Shown: piece after piece, positions 37,476 to 44,836 of the stretch
Layout: each line of letters starts with the position of its first letter
How positions within the stretch are numbered: position 1 is the stretch's first letter
Made by a program: the position numbers and the translations under genes
NCBI RefSeq assembly: GCF_014279995.1
Contig: NZ_CP047935.1
Span: 2,005,494 to 2,069,493 of the forward strand
Direction: 5' to 3'
DNA from: Synechococcus sp. BIOS-E4-1
Lineage (GTDB): Bacteria; Cyanobacteriota; Cyanobacteriia; PCC-6307; Cyanobiaceae
DNA length: 64,000 nt
Notes under the pieces: generated by a model
Told to the model about the DNA's origin: nothing
What the model saw: only the letters and a program-made list of their open reading frames with translations
Database searches by the model: none

Positions 37476-39163
37476 TGGATCCACGTGATCGAACAGGTTC
37501 CTCAACGGCTCTGAGCAGAGGAATGATGTCGATGCTGCTGCGTCGCTGTCCCCCTCCGGCAGAGTTCGGTGACAACGAGCTCACCGCACTCAACGACCTA
37601 GTGCAGGCGATGACCCAGGCCCTCAGCCAGGGAGAAATGAGCATCGATCTGGGAGCCGACGGCAAGCAACCCTCTGAGCTTGAGACCGATGGCTGGCCAG
37701 AGACGCACCGACAGGTGCTTGAAGCCAGTGGCTGGCTGCACAGAGACCCTGTGCTGATGGTAATGGACGGGGATCACCTGCTCTGGCGACGTTGGCATCA
37801 GGGCATGGAGACACTGGAGCAGACGCTGATCAAACGCAGCGCACTTCCACCCTTCGGTAACCCAAACGGACGTCGCAGTGAGAGTGACATCGAAGCCATG
37901 GCTTCAGACCAGCAGTTGAATCCGGAGCAGCTGGCGGCGGTGAACGCCGTCAGCAATCACAGGGTGGTGTTACTGAGTGGAGGGCCTGGTACCGGCAAAA
38001 CCAACACCGTTCGCGCCATGTTGATTCAAGCCATGGCCGATCGTGGCGACCTGCGCATTCATCTGGCTGCTCCGACAGGCAAAGCGGCACGACGACTGCA
38101 GGACGCGATCCGCTGCGATCAACGCACCTCGGAATTGCCCTGCACCACACTGCATCGGCTGCTGCAGGCCAGACCAGGAGGCTTCAGCCGCCATCGCCGC
38201 AATCCTCTGGCGCTGGATCTGCTGGTGGTCGACGAAGCGTCAATGGTCGACCTGACCCTGGCGCAGGCACTAATGGATGCTCTGCCAGACAATGCACAGC
38301 TGTTGCTTGTTGGTGATGCCAACCAGTTGCCGCCGATCGGAGTGGGAGCTGTCTGGCAGCACCTCCAGAAAGCGGACCTCCAACGGCGATTCGGCGCTGC
38401 TGCTGTGCGTCTTCATCAGGTGTACAGAAATCGAGGAGACCTGGCTCGGCTGAGTTCCCTGCTGTGCCAGAAGGGGCCGGTGGCCTTCTGGGCTGATCTC
38501 GCTGATCTCGATGACGAGGCCAACGTGCATCAACTGCTGACGGAGTCTTCTGGGTTTCCAGATGCGGTGACGGATGCCGTGAATCAGCAGCTGGAAAAGC
38601 TGAGACTGGCGGCCAACAGCCTGGACGTCAGAGCTGATGGCTCTCCAGATCCCGAACAGGCCAATGCCCTGCTGGAGCATCTCGATGCCTTGATCGTGCT
38701 TTGTCCGCGACGTCGTGGGTTATGGGGCGTGGACAGTCTTCACCGGCATCTGGTGTCGGGCACTGATGCCGGTGACTGGCCCGAGGGGCTGCCGGTTCTC
38801 TGCAGCGACAATCAAATGGAACTGGGTCTTGCCAATGGAGACCTCGGTCTGTGCATTGGCAGTGGCGAGACACGCAGACTGCTGTTCCGATGCAGTGATG
38901 ACTCCGGCAAAGGGGTTTATCGACTGCTGCACCCCGCCAGAATCCGGCGAATCGAGCCTGCGCTTGCTCTCACCGTCCACAAAGCTCAGGGCAGCGAGGC
39001 TGATCAGGTTCTGTTGCTCTGGCCACCTTGCGATGACGCAAGCAACACAGCTCTTCTCTACACCGCTATCACCAGAGCGCGACATCAACTGACTGTGATG
39101 CGACTGGCATCTTTGAAGAGCAGCGGCATGCTTGGGGCGATCGATCGTCAGGGGTCGGTGTGA
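37475..39163 (+). CDS. recD: RecBCD enzyme alpha subunit RecD, 562 aa
   Basis: RecD is the 5'-3' SF1 helicase subunit. After an N-terminal domain of about 160 residues come LLSGGPGTGKTNTVRAM (Walker A), VVDEASMVDL (Walker B), GDANQLPPIGVGAV (III), ALTVHKAQGSEADQVLLL (V) and LLYTAITRARHQLTV (VI). The length is slightly below E. coli RecD (608). The ATG overlaps the recB stop by one base, and the stop overlaps the following cupin gene, so recC-recB-recD-cupin appear to be one transcript. Confidence 0.92.
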   Translation: MDPRDRTGSSTALSRGMMSMLLRRCPPPAEFGDNELTALNDLVQAMTQALSQGEMSIDLGADGKQPSELETDGWPETHRQVLEASGWLHRDPVLMVMDGDHLLWRRWHQGMETLEQTLIKRSALPPFGNPNGRRSESDIEAMASDQQLNPEQLAAVNAVSNHRVVLLSGGPGTGKTNTVRAMLIQAMADRGDLRIHLAAPTGKAARRLQDAIRCDQRTSELPCTTLHRLLQARPGGFSRHRRNPLALDLLVVDEASMVDLTLAQALMDALPDNAQLLLVGDANQLPPIGVGAVWQHLQKADLQRRFGAAAVRLHQVYRNRGDLARLSSLLCQKGPVAFWADLADLDDEANVHQLLTESSGFPDAVTDAVNQQLEKLRLAANSLDVRADGSPDPEQANALLEHLDALIVLCPRRRGLWGVDSLHRHLVSGTDAGDWPEGLPVLCSDNQMELGLANGDLGLCIGSGETRRLLFRCSDDSGKGVYRLLHPARIRRIEPALALTVHKAQGSEADQVLLLWPPCDDASNTALLYTAITRARHQLTVMRLASLKSSGMLGAIDRQGSV

Positions 39164-39507
39164 CAACGAGAGTGGAGCGTCCCTGGGGTTGGTACGAGGA
39201 GCTGGCCGAAGGGCCCGGCTACAAAGTGAAGCGGCTGCTTGTCAAAGAGAACGCACGGCTCAGCCTGCAGCGCCACCAACATCGCAGCGAGCATTGGGTG
39301 ATTGCCGCTGGCACAGGGTCTGTCTATTGCGATGGCGCCTGGATAGACGCTTCGGTCGGAAACACTTTTGAAATTCCCGTCAAGGCCATTCACCGAGCCT
39401 TCGGAGGCCCCGGAGATCTTCTGATTATCGAAGTCCAACAGGGAGCAATTCTGCTGGAGTCCGACATCGAACGACTGGAGGATGACTTCGGCAGGGTGAT
39501 AAATTAA
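39160..39507 (+). CDS. Cupin, phosphomannose isomerase type II-like, 115 aa
   Basis: This is a single cupin domain matching the C-terminal part of mannose-6-phosphate isomerase/GDP-mannose pyrophosphorylase proteins. RPWGWYEEL is followed by LVKENARLSLQRHQHRSEHW (metal-binding His pair and His), then IPVKAIHRAFGGPGDLLIIEVQQG. The usual reaction is mannose-6-phosphate to fructose-6-phosphate isomerisation using a divalent metal. The short stand-alone form is common in cyanobacteria and the exact sugar is unproven. The GTG start overlaps the recD stop by four bases. Confidence 0.82.
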   Translation: MTTRVERPWGWYEELAEGPGYKVKRLLVKENARLSLQRHQHRSEHWVIAAGTGSVYCDGAWIDASVGNTFEIPVKAIHRAFGGPGDLLIIEVQQGAILLESDIERLEDDFGRVIN

Positions 39508-39572
39508 TTTCTCACCTTTGAAAAGAAGGCAAGCAATACAGCGCGGCACAACATGCCGATGGGACGTTGCAG

Positions 39573-39597
39573 GCCTGATTTGAAGGATCAATCAGGC
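39573..39597 (+). promoter_or_regulatory. Hairpin in the leader of the RNA helicase gene
   Basis: GCCTGATT (39573-39580) pairs perfectly with AATCAGGC (39590-39597), loop nine bases, 17 bases before the helicase ATG. It could be the terminator of the cupin transcript (no T-run) or a 5' leader structure affecting helicase expression. Confidence 0.4.
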
Positions 39598-39614
39598 AGA
39601 CCGCCTTCATCGAC

Positions 39615-41441
39615 ATGACCCAGACACAATCGCAGGCTGTAGAGCCCTGCGCAGTGGACCTCACTGTTTCCGAACTTCCTCAACAGAAAGTCGCCGCTGA
39701 GGAGCAGAATCTCTTCTCCACCGTGATTGAACCGAGCGGAGAAGGCGAATCAGCTGCAAACCAAATCCCTGAGGAGCCGAATCCTTCCGGCTTTGCCGGA
39801 TTCGGATTCAGCGAGGCCTTGCTGAAGACTCTGGAAGAAAAGGGCTACAAGGAACCATCCCCGATTCAGAAAGCGGCGATCCCGGAACTCATGCTGGGAC
39901 GCGATCTAGTCGGCCAGGCTCAGACAGGCACAGGTAAGACGGCTGCCTTCGCGCTTCCCCTGCTGGAACGCCTTGAGGGGCGCAGCAATCAGCCCAGGGT
40001 GCTGGTGCTTGCACCCACCCGCGAACTGGCCATGCAGGTGGCCGACTCCTTCAAGGCCTATGCCGCCGGACATCCCCATCTCAATGTGCTGGCGATCTAC
40101 GGAGGATCCGATTTCAGATCACAGATTCATGCCCTCAAGCGTGGTGTGGATGTGGTGGTCGGTACCCCTGGCAGGGTGATGGACCACATGCGCCAGGGAA
40201 CGCTCAACACCTCAGGGCTGCGCAGTCTGGTGCTGGATGAAGCCGACGAGATGCTGCGGATGGGCTTCATCGATGATGTGGAGTGGATCCTCGAACAACT
40301 GCCTGATCAACGTCAGGTGGTGCTGTTCTCGGCAACGATGCCGAACGAAATCCGCCGTCTCTCAAAGCGCTATCTGAGCGAACCGGCGGAGATCACCATC
40401 AAGACCAAAGACCGTGAGGCCAGACGAATCCGCCACAGATCCATCACGCTTCAGAACGCTCACAAACTCGAAGCCCTGAACCGGGTCCTGGAGGCTGTGA
40501 CCGGGGAAGGCGTGATCATTTTCGCCCGCACTAAGGCCATCACCCTCACCGTGGCTGAGTCCCTGGAGGCATCAGGGCACGATGTTGCGGTTCTCAATGG
40601 CGATGTTCCGCAGAACCAGCGCGAACGCACTGTTGATCGCCTGCGCAAGGGCACGGTGAACATCCTTGTGGCCACAGACGTGGCCGCCCGTGGTCTCGAT
40701 GTGGACCGGATTGGGCTGGTGATCAACTACGACATGCCATTCGACAGCGAGGCTTACGTGCACCGCATCGGGCGCACAGGTCGTGCCGGTCGCACAGGGG
40801 AAGCCATCCTGTTCATCACGCCTCGGGAACGTCGCTTTGTCGGCAACCTCGAACGGGCGGTGGGTCAGGCCATTGAACCGATGGACATTCCCAGCAATGC
40901 CCAAATCAACGAAAGCAGGCTGAATCGGCTTTGCAGTCGTCTGACTCAGGCGGCTTCAGCCGAAACCAACGAGGAAACAGCGCTGCTGCAGGAGCTGATT
41001 CAAAGGGTGGGCCAGGAGAACGAGCTGAGCATGGAGCAGCTGGCAGTTGCAGCACTGAAGCTTGCAGTGGGTGATCAACCTCTGCTGGTTCAAGGTGATG
41101 AAAGCTGGCTCAAGACACCTGCCCGCGCCGATCGGCGTGATGATCGGCGTGATTCGCGCGGTCGTGATCGTCGCCGCGTGGATCGGGAATCACGCCCACC
41201 CGAGGACAACATGATGCGCTACAGGGTTGAGGTGGGTTATCGCGACCGCGTCAAACCGGGGAACCTCGTCGGTGCGATTGCCAATGAATCAGGCCTTCAA
41301 GGGCGAATGATCGGAAGGATTCAGATCTTTGATGCGCACAGCCTTGTGGATCTGCCCAAAGGCATGCCTGAGGATGTGTACAACGCTCTTCGCAAACTGA
41401 AAGTCATGAACCGAGAGCTTCAGATCTCTCAAGCCTCCTGA
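39615..41441 (+). CDS. deaD: DEAD-box RNA helicase, DeaD/CsdA type, 608 aa
   Basis: An ATP-dependent RNA helicase. The acidic N-terminal extension (about 55 residues) precedes the Q motif region FGFSEALLKTLEEKGY...PSPIQ. Helicase motifs follow: AQTGTGKT (I), PTRELAMQ (Ia), TPGR (Ib), DEAD (II), SAT (III), ARGLDVDRI (V) and HRIGRTGRAGRTG (VI). After a charged Asp/Arg linker (DRRDDRRDSRGRDRRR) the C-terminal 75 residues form a DbpA-type RNA-binding domain (YRVEVGYRDRVKPGNLVGAI). This matches CsdA/DeaD, which acts in ribosome assembly and cold adaptation. It has its own leader region. Confidence 0.92.
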   Translation: MTQTQSQAVEPCAVDLTVSELPQQKVAAEEQNLFSTVIEPSGEGESAANQIPEEPNPSGFAGFGFSEALLKTLEEKGYKEPSPIQKAAIPELMLGRDLVGQAQTGTGKTAAFALPLLERLEGRSNQPRVLVLAPTRELAMQVADSFKAYAAGHPHLNVLAIYGGSDFRSQIHALKRGVDVVVGTPGRVMDHMRQGTLNTSGLRSLVLDEADEMLRMGFIDDVEWILEQLPDQRQVVLFSATMPNEIRRLSKRYLSEPAEITIKTKDREARRIRHRSITLQNAHKLEALNRVLEAVTGEGVIIFARTKAITLTVAESLEASGHDVAVLNGDVPQNQRERTVDRLRKGTVNILVATDVAARGLDVDRIGLVINYDMPFDSEAYVHRIGRTGRAGRTGEAILFITPRERRFVGNLERAVGQAIEPMDIPSNAQINESRLNRLCSRLTQAASAETNEETALLQELIQRVGQENELSMEQLAVAALKLAVGDQPLLVQGDESWLKTPARADRRDDRRDSRGRDRRRVDRESRPPEDNMMRYRVEVGYRDRVKPGNLVGAIANESGLQGRMIGRIQIFDAHSLVDLPKGMPEDVYNALRKLKVMNRELQISQAS

Positions 41442-41446
41442 ACCTG

Positions 41447-41743
41447 ATGGTCGGCCGCAATTGCTTGATCAGCATGGCTCTCGCCACGCTGATTCCGGCC
41501 TCCTTGCCGGCAAGCTCCATGGAAGCTGAAAACAAGATCACCCAGCTTTGTCTTGCAGGTTTTAAGACAGCCATGAATCAGGCCGGGAAAATCCCTCCTG
41601 AGGGGATGGGAGATTTTACCTGTGAGTGCTTTCTCAGGGAAATGAACCAGGGCAATTCAATTCAGTGGCAATCTCTGCTGAGCACGATTGAAGCGGCCCA
41701 GGAAACCTGCAAACAGGAGGCTGCAGAACGCTTCAAAATCTGA
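41447..41743 (+). CDS. Small secreted protein, 98 aa
   Basis: Residues 1-24 look like a signal peptide (CLISMALATLIPASLPASSM). The mature part has four Cys in the order C...C-x-C...C (QLCLAGF, FTCECF, ETCKQ), suited to two disulfides in the periplasm. It starts five bases after the helicase stop and is probably co-transcribed. The function is unknown. Confidence 0.65.
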   Translation: MVGRNCLISMALATLIPASLPASSMEAENKITQLCLAGFKTAMNQAGKIPPEGMGDFTCECFLREMNQGNSIQWQSLLSTIEAAQETCKQEAAERFKI

Positions 41744-42033
41744 ATTACATCAGCAATTGATCACGGCTTCACGCAGAAACTGAGGTGTCCATCGCTGAGC
41801 AGGGGAAGGTGATCCGACACCCAGCCATCCACTCATCAACAAGCCCCGTCGGAAATCAGACATCGGTTTCGCATCTCTTTCCTGTCCAGGCTGTAGCGTG
41901 TCATGGCATCAGCTTCATCGTTCGGCTCTGATCGGCTCGCTCCCCCCGGCTTCAGCTTCTCGGCTACAGCATCAAGGACTTCCAATTCGGACCACGGCTT
42001 CACTGATCAAATGTCCATCGGTCCCAACAGGAA
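41744..42033. other. Intergenic region before rbp
   Basis: It contains a 44-codon upstream frame (41903-42037) that overlaps the RNA-binding protein start. I see no other gene-like element. Confidence 0.4.
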
Positions 42034-42037
42034 ATGA
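41903..42037 (+). CDS. Possible upstream ORF overlapping the rbp start, 44 aa
   Basis: ATG at 41903 opens a Ser/Thr-rich 44-codon frame whose stop TGA (42035-42037) overlaps the rbp ATG at 42034 as ATGA. The arrangement would couple its translation to that of the RNA-binding protein. The peptide itself has no recognisable features, so it may be a regulatory leader or chance. Confidence 0.25.
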   Translation: MASASSFGSDRLAPPGFSFSATASRTSNSDHGFTDQMSIGPNRK

Positions 42038-42381
42038 CCATTTACATCGGCAATCTCTCCTTCCAGGCTGAGCAGGAAGACCTGCTTGACCTGTTCAGCC
42101 AGTACGGCGAAGTGAAGAGCGCCAGCCTTCCACTCGACAGAGAAACCGGTCGCAAGCGCGGCTTTGGCTTCGTTGAAATGAACACCGACGAGGACGAGCA
42201 GAAAGCAATCGACGACCTTCAAAACGTTGAATGGATGGGTCGAATGATCCGTGTCAACAAGGCCACACCTCGTGAGCGCGGTGGCGGTGGCGGTGGCGGC
42301 GGTCGCGGTGGTTATGGCGGCGGCGGCGGCGGCAGCCGCGATGGCGGCGGATACGGCGGCGGTGGCGGAAATCGCTGGTGA
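42034..42381 (+). CDS. RRM RNA-binding protein with glycine-rich tail, 115 aa
   Basis: One RNA recognition motif spans residues 2-80, with RNP2 IYIGNL near the start and RNP1 RGFGFVEM near residue 43. The tail from about 85 is almost only Gly with Arg, Tyr and Ser, as in the cyanobacterial Rbp family. These proteins bind RNA in the cytosol, often respond to cold, and some help place mRNAs at membranes. An AGGA (42028-42031) precedes the ATG. A strong hairpin lies just after the stop. Confidence 0.9.
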   Translation: MTIYIGNLSFQAEQEDLLDLFSQYGEVKSASLPLDRETGRKRGFGFVEMNTDEDEQKAIDDLQNVEWMGRMIRVNKATPRERGGGGGGGGRGGYGGGGGGSRDGGGYGGGGGNRW

Positions 42382-42391
42382 TTCATGCCTT

Positions 42392-42416
42392 GGAGCCGGC
42401 TCAGACAGCCGGCTCC
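42392..42416 (+). terminator. GC-rich hairpin after the RNA-binding protein gene
   Basis: GGAGCCGGCT (42392-42401) pairs perfectly with AGCCGGCTCC (42407-42416), loop five bases, ten bases past the stop. The following bases lack a T-run, so it is a terminator-like or RNA-stabilising stem. Confidence 0.65.
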
Positions 42417-43158
42417 TGCTCCAATCCATCCAGTCGCTGATCACGCATAAGAGCACGTCGCTTCAAACGATCACTCACGTTCAGTGGTTCCGTGTGCCCC
42501 CTTTCAGGCTGAAGGCTAGGGACTCTGCAACGCAGGACCTGCCGATGACGATGTGCCAGAACCGATGAAAGCGGTTCAGTGCGCGTGAACGGGTCATACA
42601 ACCTCTTCGTTCTCTTTACGGTCTACCTCGGCTGTGACATAAACCAAGCGTTCGCGCAAAACAAAAAAGCATTGAGTACATCAACACAGTGACTTGCACT
42701 GGCATCACTGAGACAACACTTGCTCAGATCGGCCAAACGCTGTGACAGTGTCTTAGAAAGCCGCGGGTTTCCACCGAGGCGTGCATGCCGAAGATGCTGA
42801 GCTGCTGATTCGTGCTGCTGTTGTAGCCAATCGCTGCAGGAGTCTCGACCAAACCAGCCTCAACAAGGGCTTGCTATTGCGAAAATTTTGATATCAGCTG
42901 GCGCGATCTGCTGAAGGGGCGAGAAGCAGGATTTCGCATTGTGGCCGAAGCACGCCTGCAAGCTCGCAAACATGCCCTGAGCAGCATCCACCCAACCAAT
43001 ATCAACGCAAACAGCACCACACACAGGTCCAAGCAGAGGACGAGCTCAGCCACATTCAGGGCGCCTAAGCCTGGGAGCCTGAGTTGATAACTGCCGCCGA
43101 ACGAGTGCCGAACGAGTTTTGACAGCAGTTGGTGGTAGACAGCAAGTTTGATTACTCA
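42417..43158. other. Gene-free stretch
   Basis: No frame of interest. A protein-like segment near 42895-43066 (plus) has no proper start and is probably chance or a relic. The right edge at 43137-43195 carries the sequence that recurs near 53808-53858. Confidence 0.4.
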
Positions 43159-43542
43159 TTAAAAGCTGTCCATTTCAGCCCAACTGCGCTCAGAGCTGCA
43201 GATATTTGGTGGCTGGTTTATGGGCTTTTTTTGAGGGGTGGGGCATAGAAATAAAAAACCTTTCAATGCAGGGGCCTTAAAATGCATAAGCTGGGAATCG
43301 ATAGTTACAGGTGGGTTGCTGAAATAATCAAAAATTTTGATTCTATCTGCGTTGCTCCAACCACCGGACAACGTCTTCCATTCATTGCCGCGCAGCTCAT
43401 CCCGTTTTGAGTCGTCAACAGAAATTGCACCCCTGTCTTTAGCCATTACAACGACTGCATCAGAATCGGCCTTAAGTTTTTCCAGAAGACCGCTATTTTC
43501 TTTCACCTTCTCCAGGAAGGGCTTGAGTTCTTCTTCTGACAT
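43159..43542 (-). CDS. Nif11-type precursor with atypical long core, 127 aa
   Basis: The leader is a Nif11 domain (MSEEELKPFLEKVKENSGLL at the start), but its C-terminal part is altered: KRDELRGNEWKTLSGG replaces the usual LSxxELExVxGG. After the Gly-Gly comes a 66-residue stretch with only two Cys and several Pro, unlike the 15-30-residue cores of its neighbours. It may have lost its original stop by frameshift, so it could be a decaying precursor or a genuine long-core variant. It is the last gene in a three-gene minus-strand array. Confidence 0.6.
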   Translation of the reverse strand: MSEEELKPFLEKVKENSGLLEKLKADSDAVVVMAKDRGAISVDDSKRDELRGNEWKTLSGGWSNADRIKIFDYFSNPPVTIDSQLMHFKAPALKGFLFLCPTPQKKPINQPPNICSSERSWAEMDSF

Positions 43543-43597
43543 GGGTAGCAGCGCTGTTCAGCGGAATTTTTAGCAGGTTTTCAACTTGGCTGTTCAT

Positions 43598-43861
43598 TCA
43601 GATCTGGCCTTTTTGACAACACAGAGCTTGCGTCCAATTTTGCTTATTCGTCTGAGGACCCACTGAACATCTCCAACCACCAAGAATAACTTCTAATTCT
43701 TTTTCACTGAGTTCATTAAGACTGTCAGTGGTAAATTCGCATCCCTGCTCTTTTGCGATATCAACAACCTCATCAGGCGAATTCGCCATCTTCAATTTAT
43801 CCTGGAGACAGCTGTCCCCTCTAACTTTTTCCAGGAAGGCTTTGAGTTGTTCCAAGGACAT
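43598..43861 (-). CDS. Nif11-type (prochlorosin-like) peptide precursor, 87 aa
   Basis: The start MSLEQLKAFLEKVRGD is the family consensus; two residues (Met-Pro) could precede it. The leader ends LSEKELEVILGG. The 25-residue core begins WRC and has three Cys (one early, a CC pair near the end), Ser and two Thr. That suits dehydration and thioether ring formation by a LanM enzyme such as ProcM, with cleavage after Gly-Gly by a peptidase-transporter. The middle gene of the array, 55 bases before the next gene. Confidence 0.82.
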   Translation of the reverse strand: MSLEQLKAFLEKVRGDSCLQDKLKMANSPDEVVDIAKEQGCEFTTDSLNELSEKELEVILGGWRCSVGPQTNKQNWTQALCCQKGQI

Positions 43862-43995
43862 GGGCATCGATCCTATCTGCCAGGCACAGTAAAATTCTGA
43901 AGTCGCACCGTCAGGTGATCATAAAGCAGTCAATAGCTGCAATCAATGAACGGTGGCTAGGCTGATTTGTCAATTAACTACTGTTGATTGAATCA

Positions 43996-44259
43996 TTAGG
44001 GGCAAATATTGGGGCAGTTGGTATCATCAGAAGGACAGACATACCCCGCCATTGATACAGTTGTTTGCAAATTACCACCAGCCAAGCTTTCTAGTTCGTC
44101 CTCTCTGAGCTTGCTTATCTCATTAGCGGTGATTTCGTAACCATATCCTTGAGCAATATGCACGACATCTTCAGGCAACTTAGTTGCTTTTAGTTTTTCC
44201 TGAAGACTGGAATCGTCCTTGATTTTGGCGAGGAAGGCTTTGAGCTGTTCTAAAGACAT
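43996..44259 (-). CDS. Nif11-type (prochlorosin-like) peptide precursor, 87 aa
   Basis: The start MSLEQLKAFLAKIKDD is identical to its neighbour over ten residues; the frame is open to 44331 but the extension is not family-like. The leader ends EDELESLAGG. The 25-residue core has two Thr early (LQTTVS), then Ser, another Thr and three Cys in its C-terminal half (CPSDDTNCPNIC). Thr/Ser before Cys allows up to three lanthionine-type rings. First gene of the array, 46 bases downstream of a small zinc-ribbon-like gene on the same strand. Confidence 0.82.
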   Translation of the reverse strand: MSLEQLKAFLAKIKDDSSLQEKLKATKLPEDVVHIAQGYGYEITANEISKLREDELESLAGGNLQTTVSMAGYVCPSDDTNCPNICP

Positions 44260-44283
44260 CGGTGATTGGTCAGTACAGAAGAC

Positions 44284-44316
44284 ATAGCCATGGCCAGCTA
44301 CAGCGTCAGCCGTGCT
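44284..44316. repeat. Copy A of a 33-base repeat flanking Nif11 loci
   Basis: This block just upstream of the Nif11 array matches 53975-54007 at 29 of 33 positions in the same orientation, with the invariant core ATGGCCAGCTA followed by AGCGTCA. Counterparts of the other flank of the array also recur near 53808-53858. Confidence 0.65.
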
Positions 44317-44536
44317 GTGGGCACCATCCAACCTGGTCCTGCCAGGTTGGCGACCAATGGCGACAGCGCCTGATCAGATGATCGCCTTGCTGGAGCTGCT
44401 GCCGCCTGAGATTGCAGGCCACCATCGTTCTGCAGTGGCCATCCACGCCATAGGTGAAGTGCTGACAGGTGAGGCAAATACGCGAGCCCTTCCAGCCCTG
44501 CAGCTCGCGCTCGTCAACGAAATCCCATTCCTCCAT
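44306..44536 (-). CDS. Small Cys-rich protein, likely zinc-binding, 76 aa
   Basis: I use the ATG at 44536 (MEEWDFVDERE); the frame opens to 44551. Cys21-x2-Cys24, Cys35, Cys41 and Cys58 with His26/34 are spaced like a treble-clef or zinc-ribbon-like site (ICLTCQHF...HCRTMVACNL...RRCRHW). Short proteins with this CLTCxHF...CRTxxACNLR pattern are familiar from marine picocyanobacteria, without known function. The 3' end contains a hairpin, and the Nif11 array follows on the same strand. Confidence 0.7.
   Translation of the reverse strand: MEEWDFVDERELQGWKGSRICLTCQHFTYGVDGHCRTMVACNLRRQQLQQGDHLIRRCRHWSPTWQDQVGWCPQHG
44328..44350 (-). terminator. Hairpin inside the 3' end of the Cys-rich gene
   Basis: CCAACCTGG (44328-44336) pairs perfectly with CCAGGTTGG (44342-44350), loop five bases. 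It overlaps the last codons of the gene and lies just before the Nif11 array, so it could attenuate read-through into the array. No T-run is seen. Confidence 0.35.
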
Positions 44537-44836
44537 GCGCAGCCCACCCAACCTGGCAACAGTACACCTGCACTACTGCCTAGAAGGGCGTGGGCGCAAC
44601 ACGTTCAGCGATCTCTTATAGATCTCTTCAAAGGGGATGGGAATGCGCCAGGGAAGTCGCGGCCAAGACCCACAGGATCGTCAAAGGCGCGTCTAGTGCC
44701 GCTTAGAGCCGAGCTGGGATCGTCGTAGAAACGATCTAGAAACCGTTGTAGAGACACTCCTTTCGTCGTAATAAAAACCAGTCAGGGCTTGACAGGTGGC
44801 TCAACGCTTGAATGAAGCTGTGATCAGCCCGAGCGG
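44537..44836. other. Divergent intergenic region
   Basis: It separates the minus-strand Cys-rich gene from the ABC exporter. TTGACA at about 44790 is a possible -35 for the exporter, with no clear -10. No gene is supported. Confidence 0.35.
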
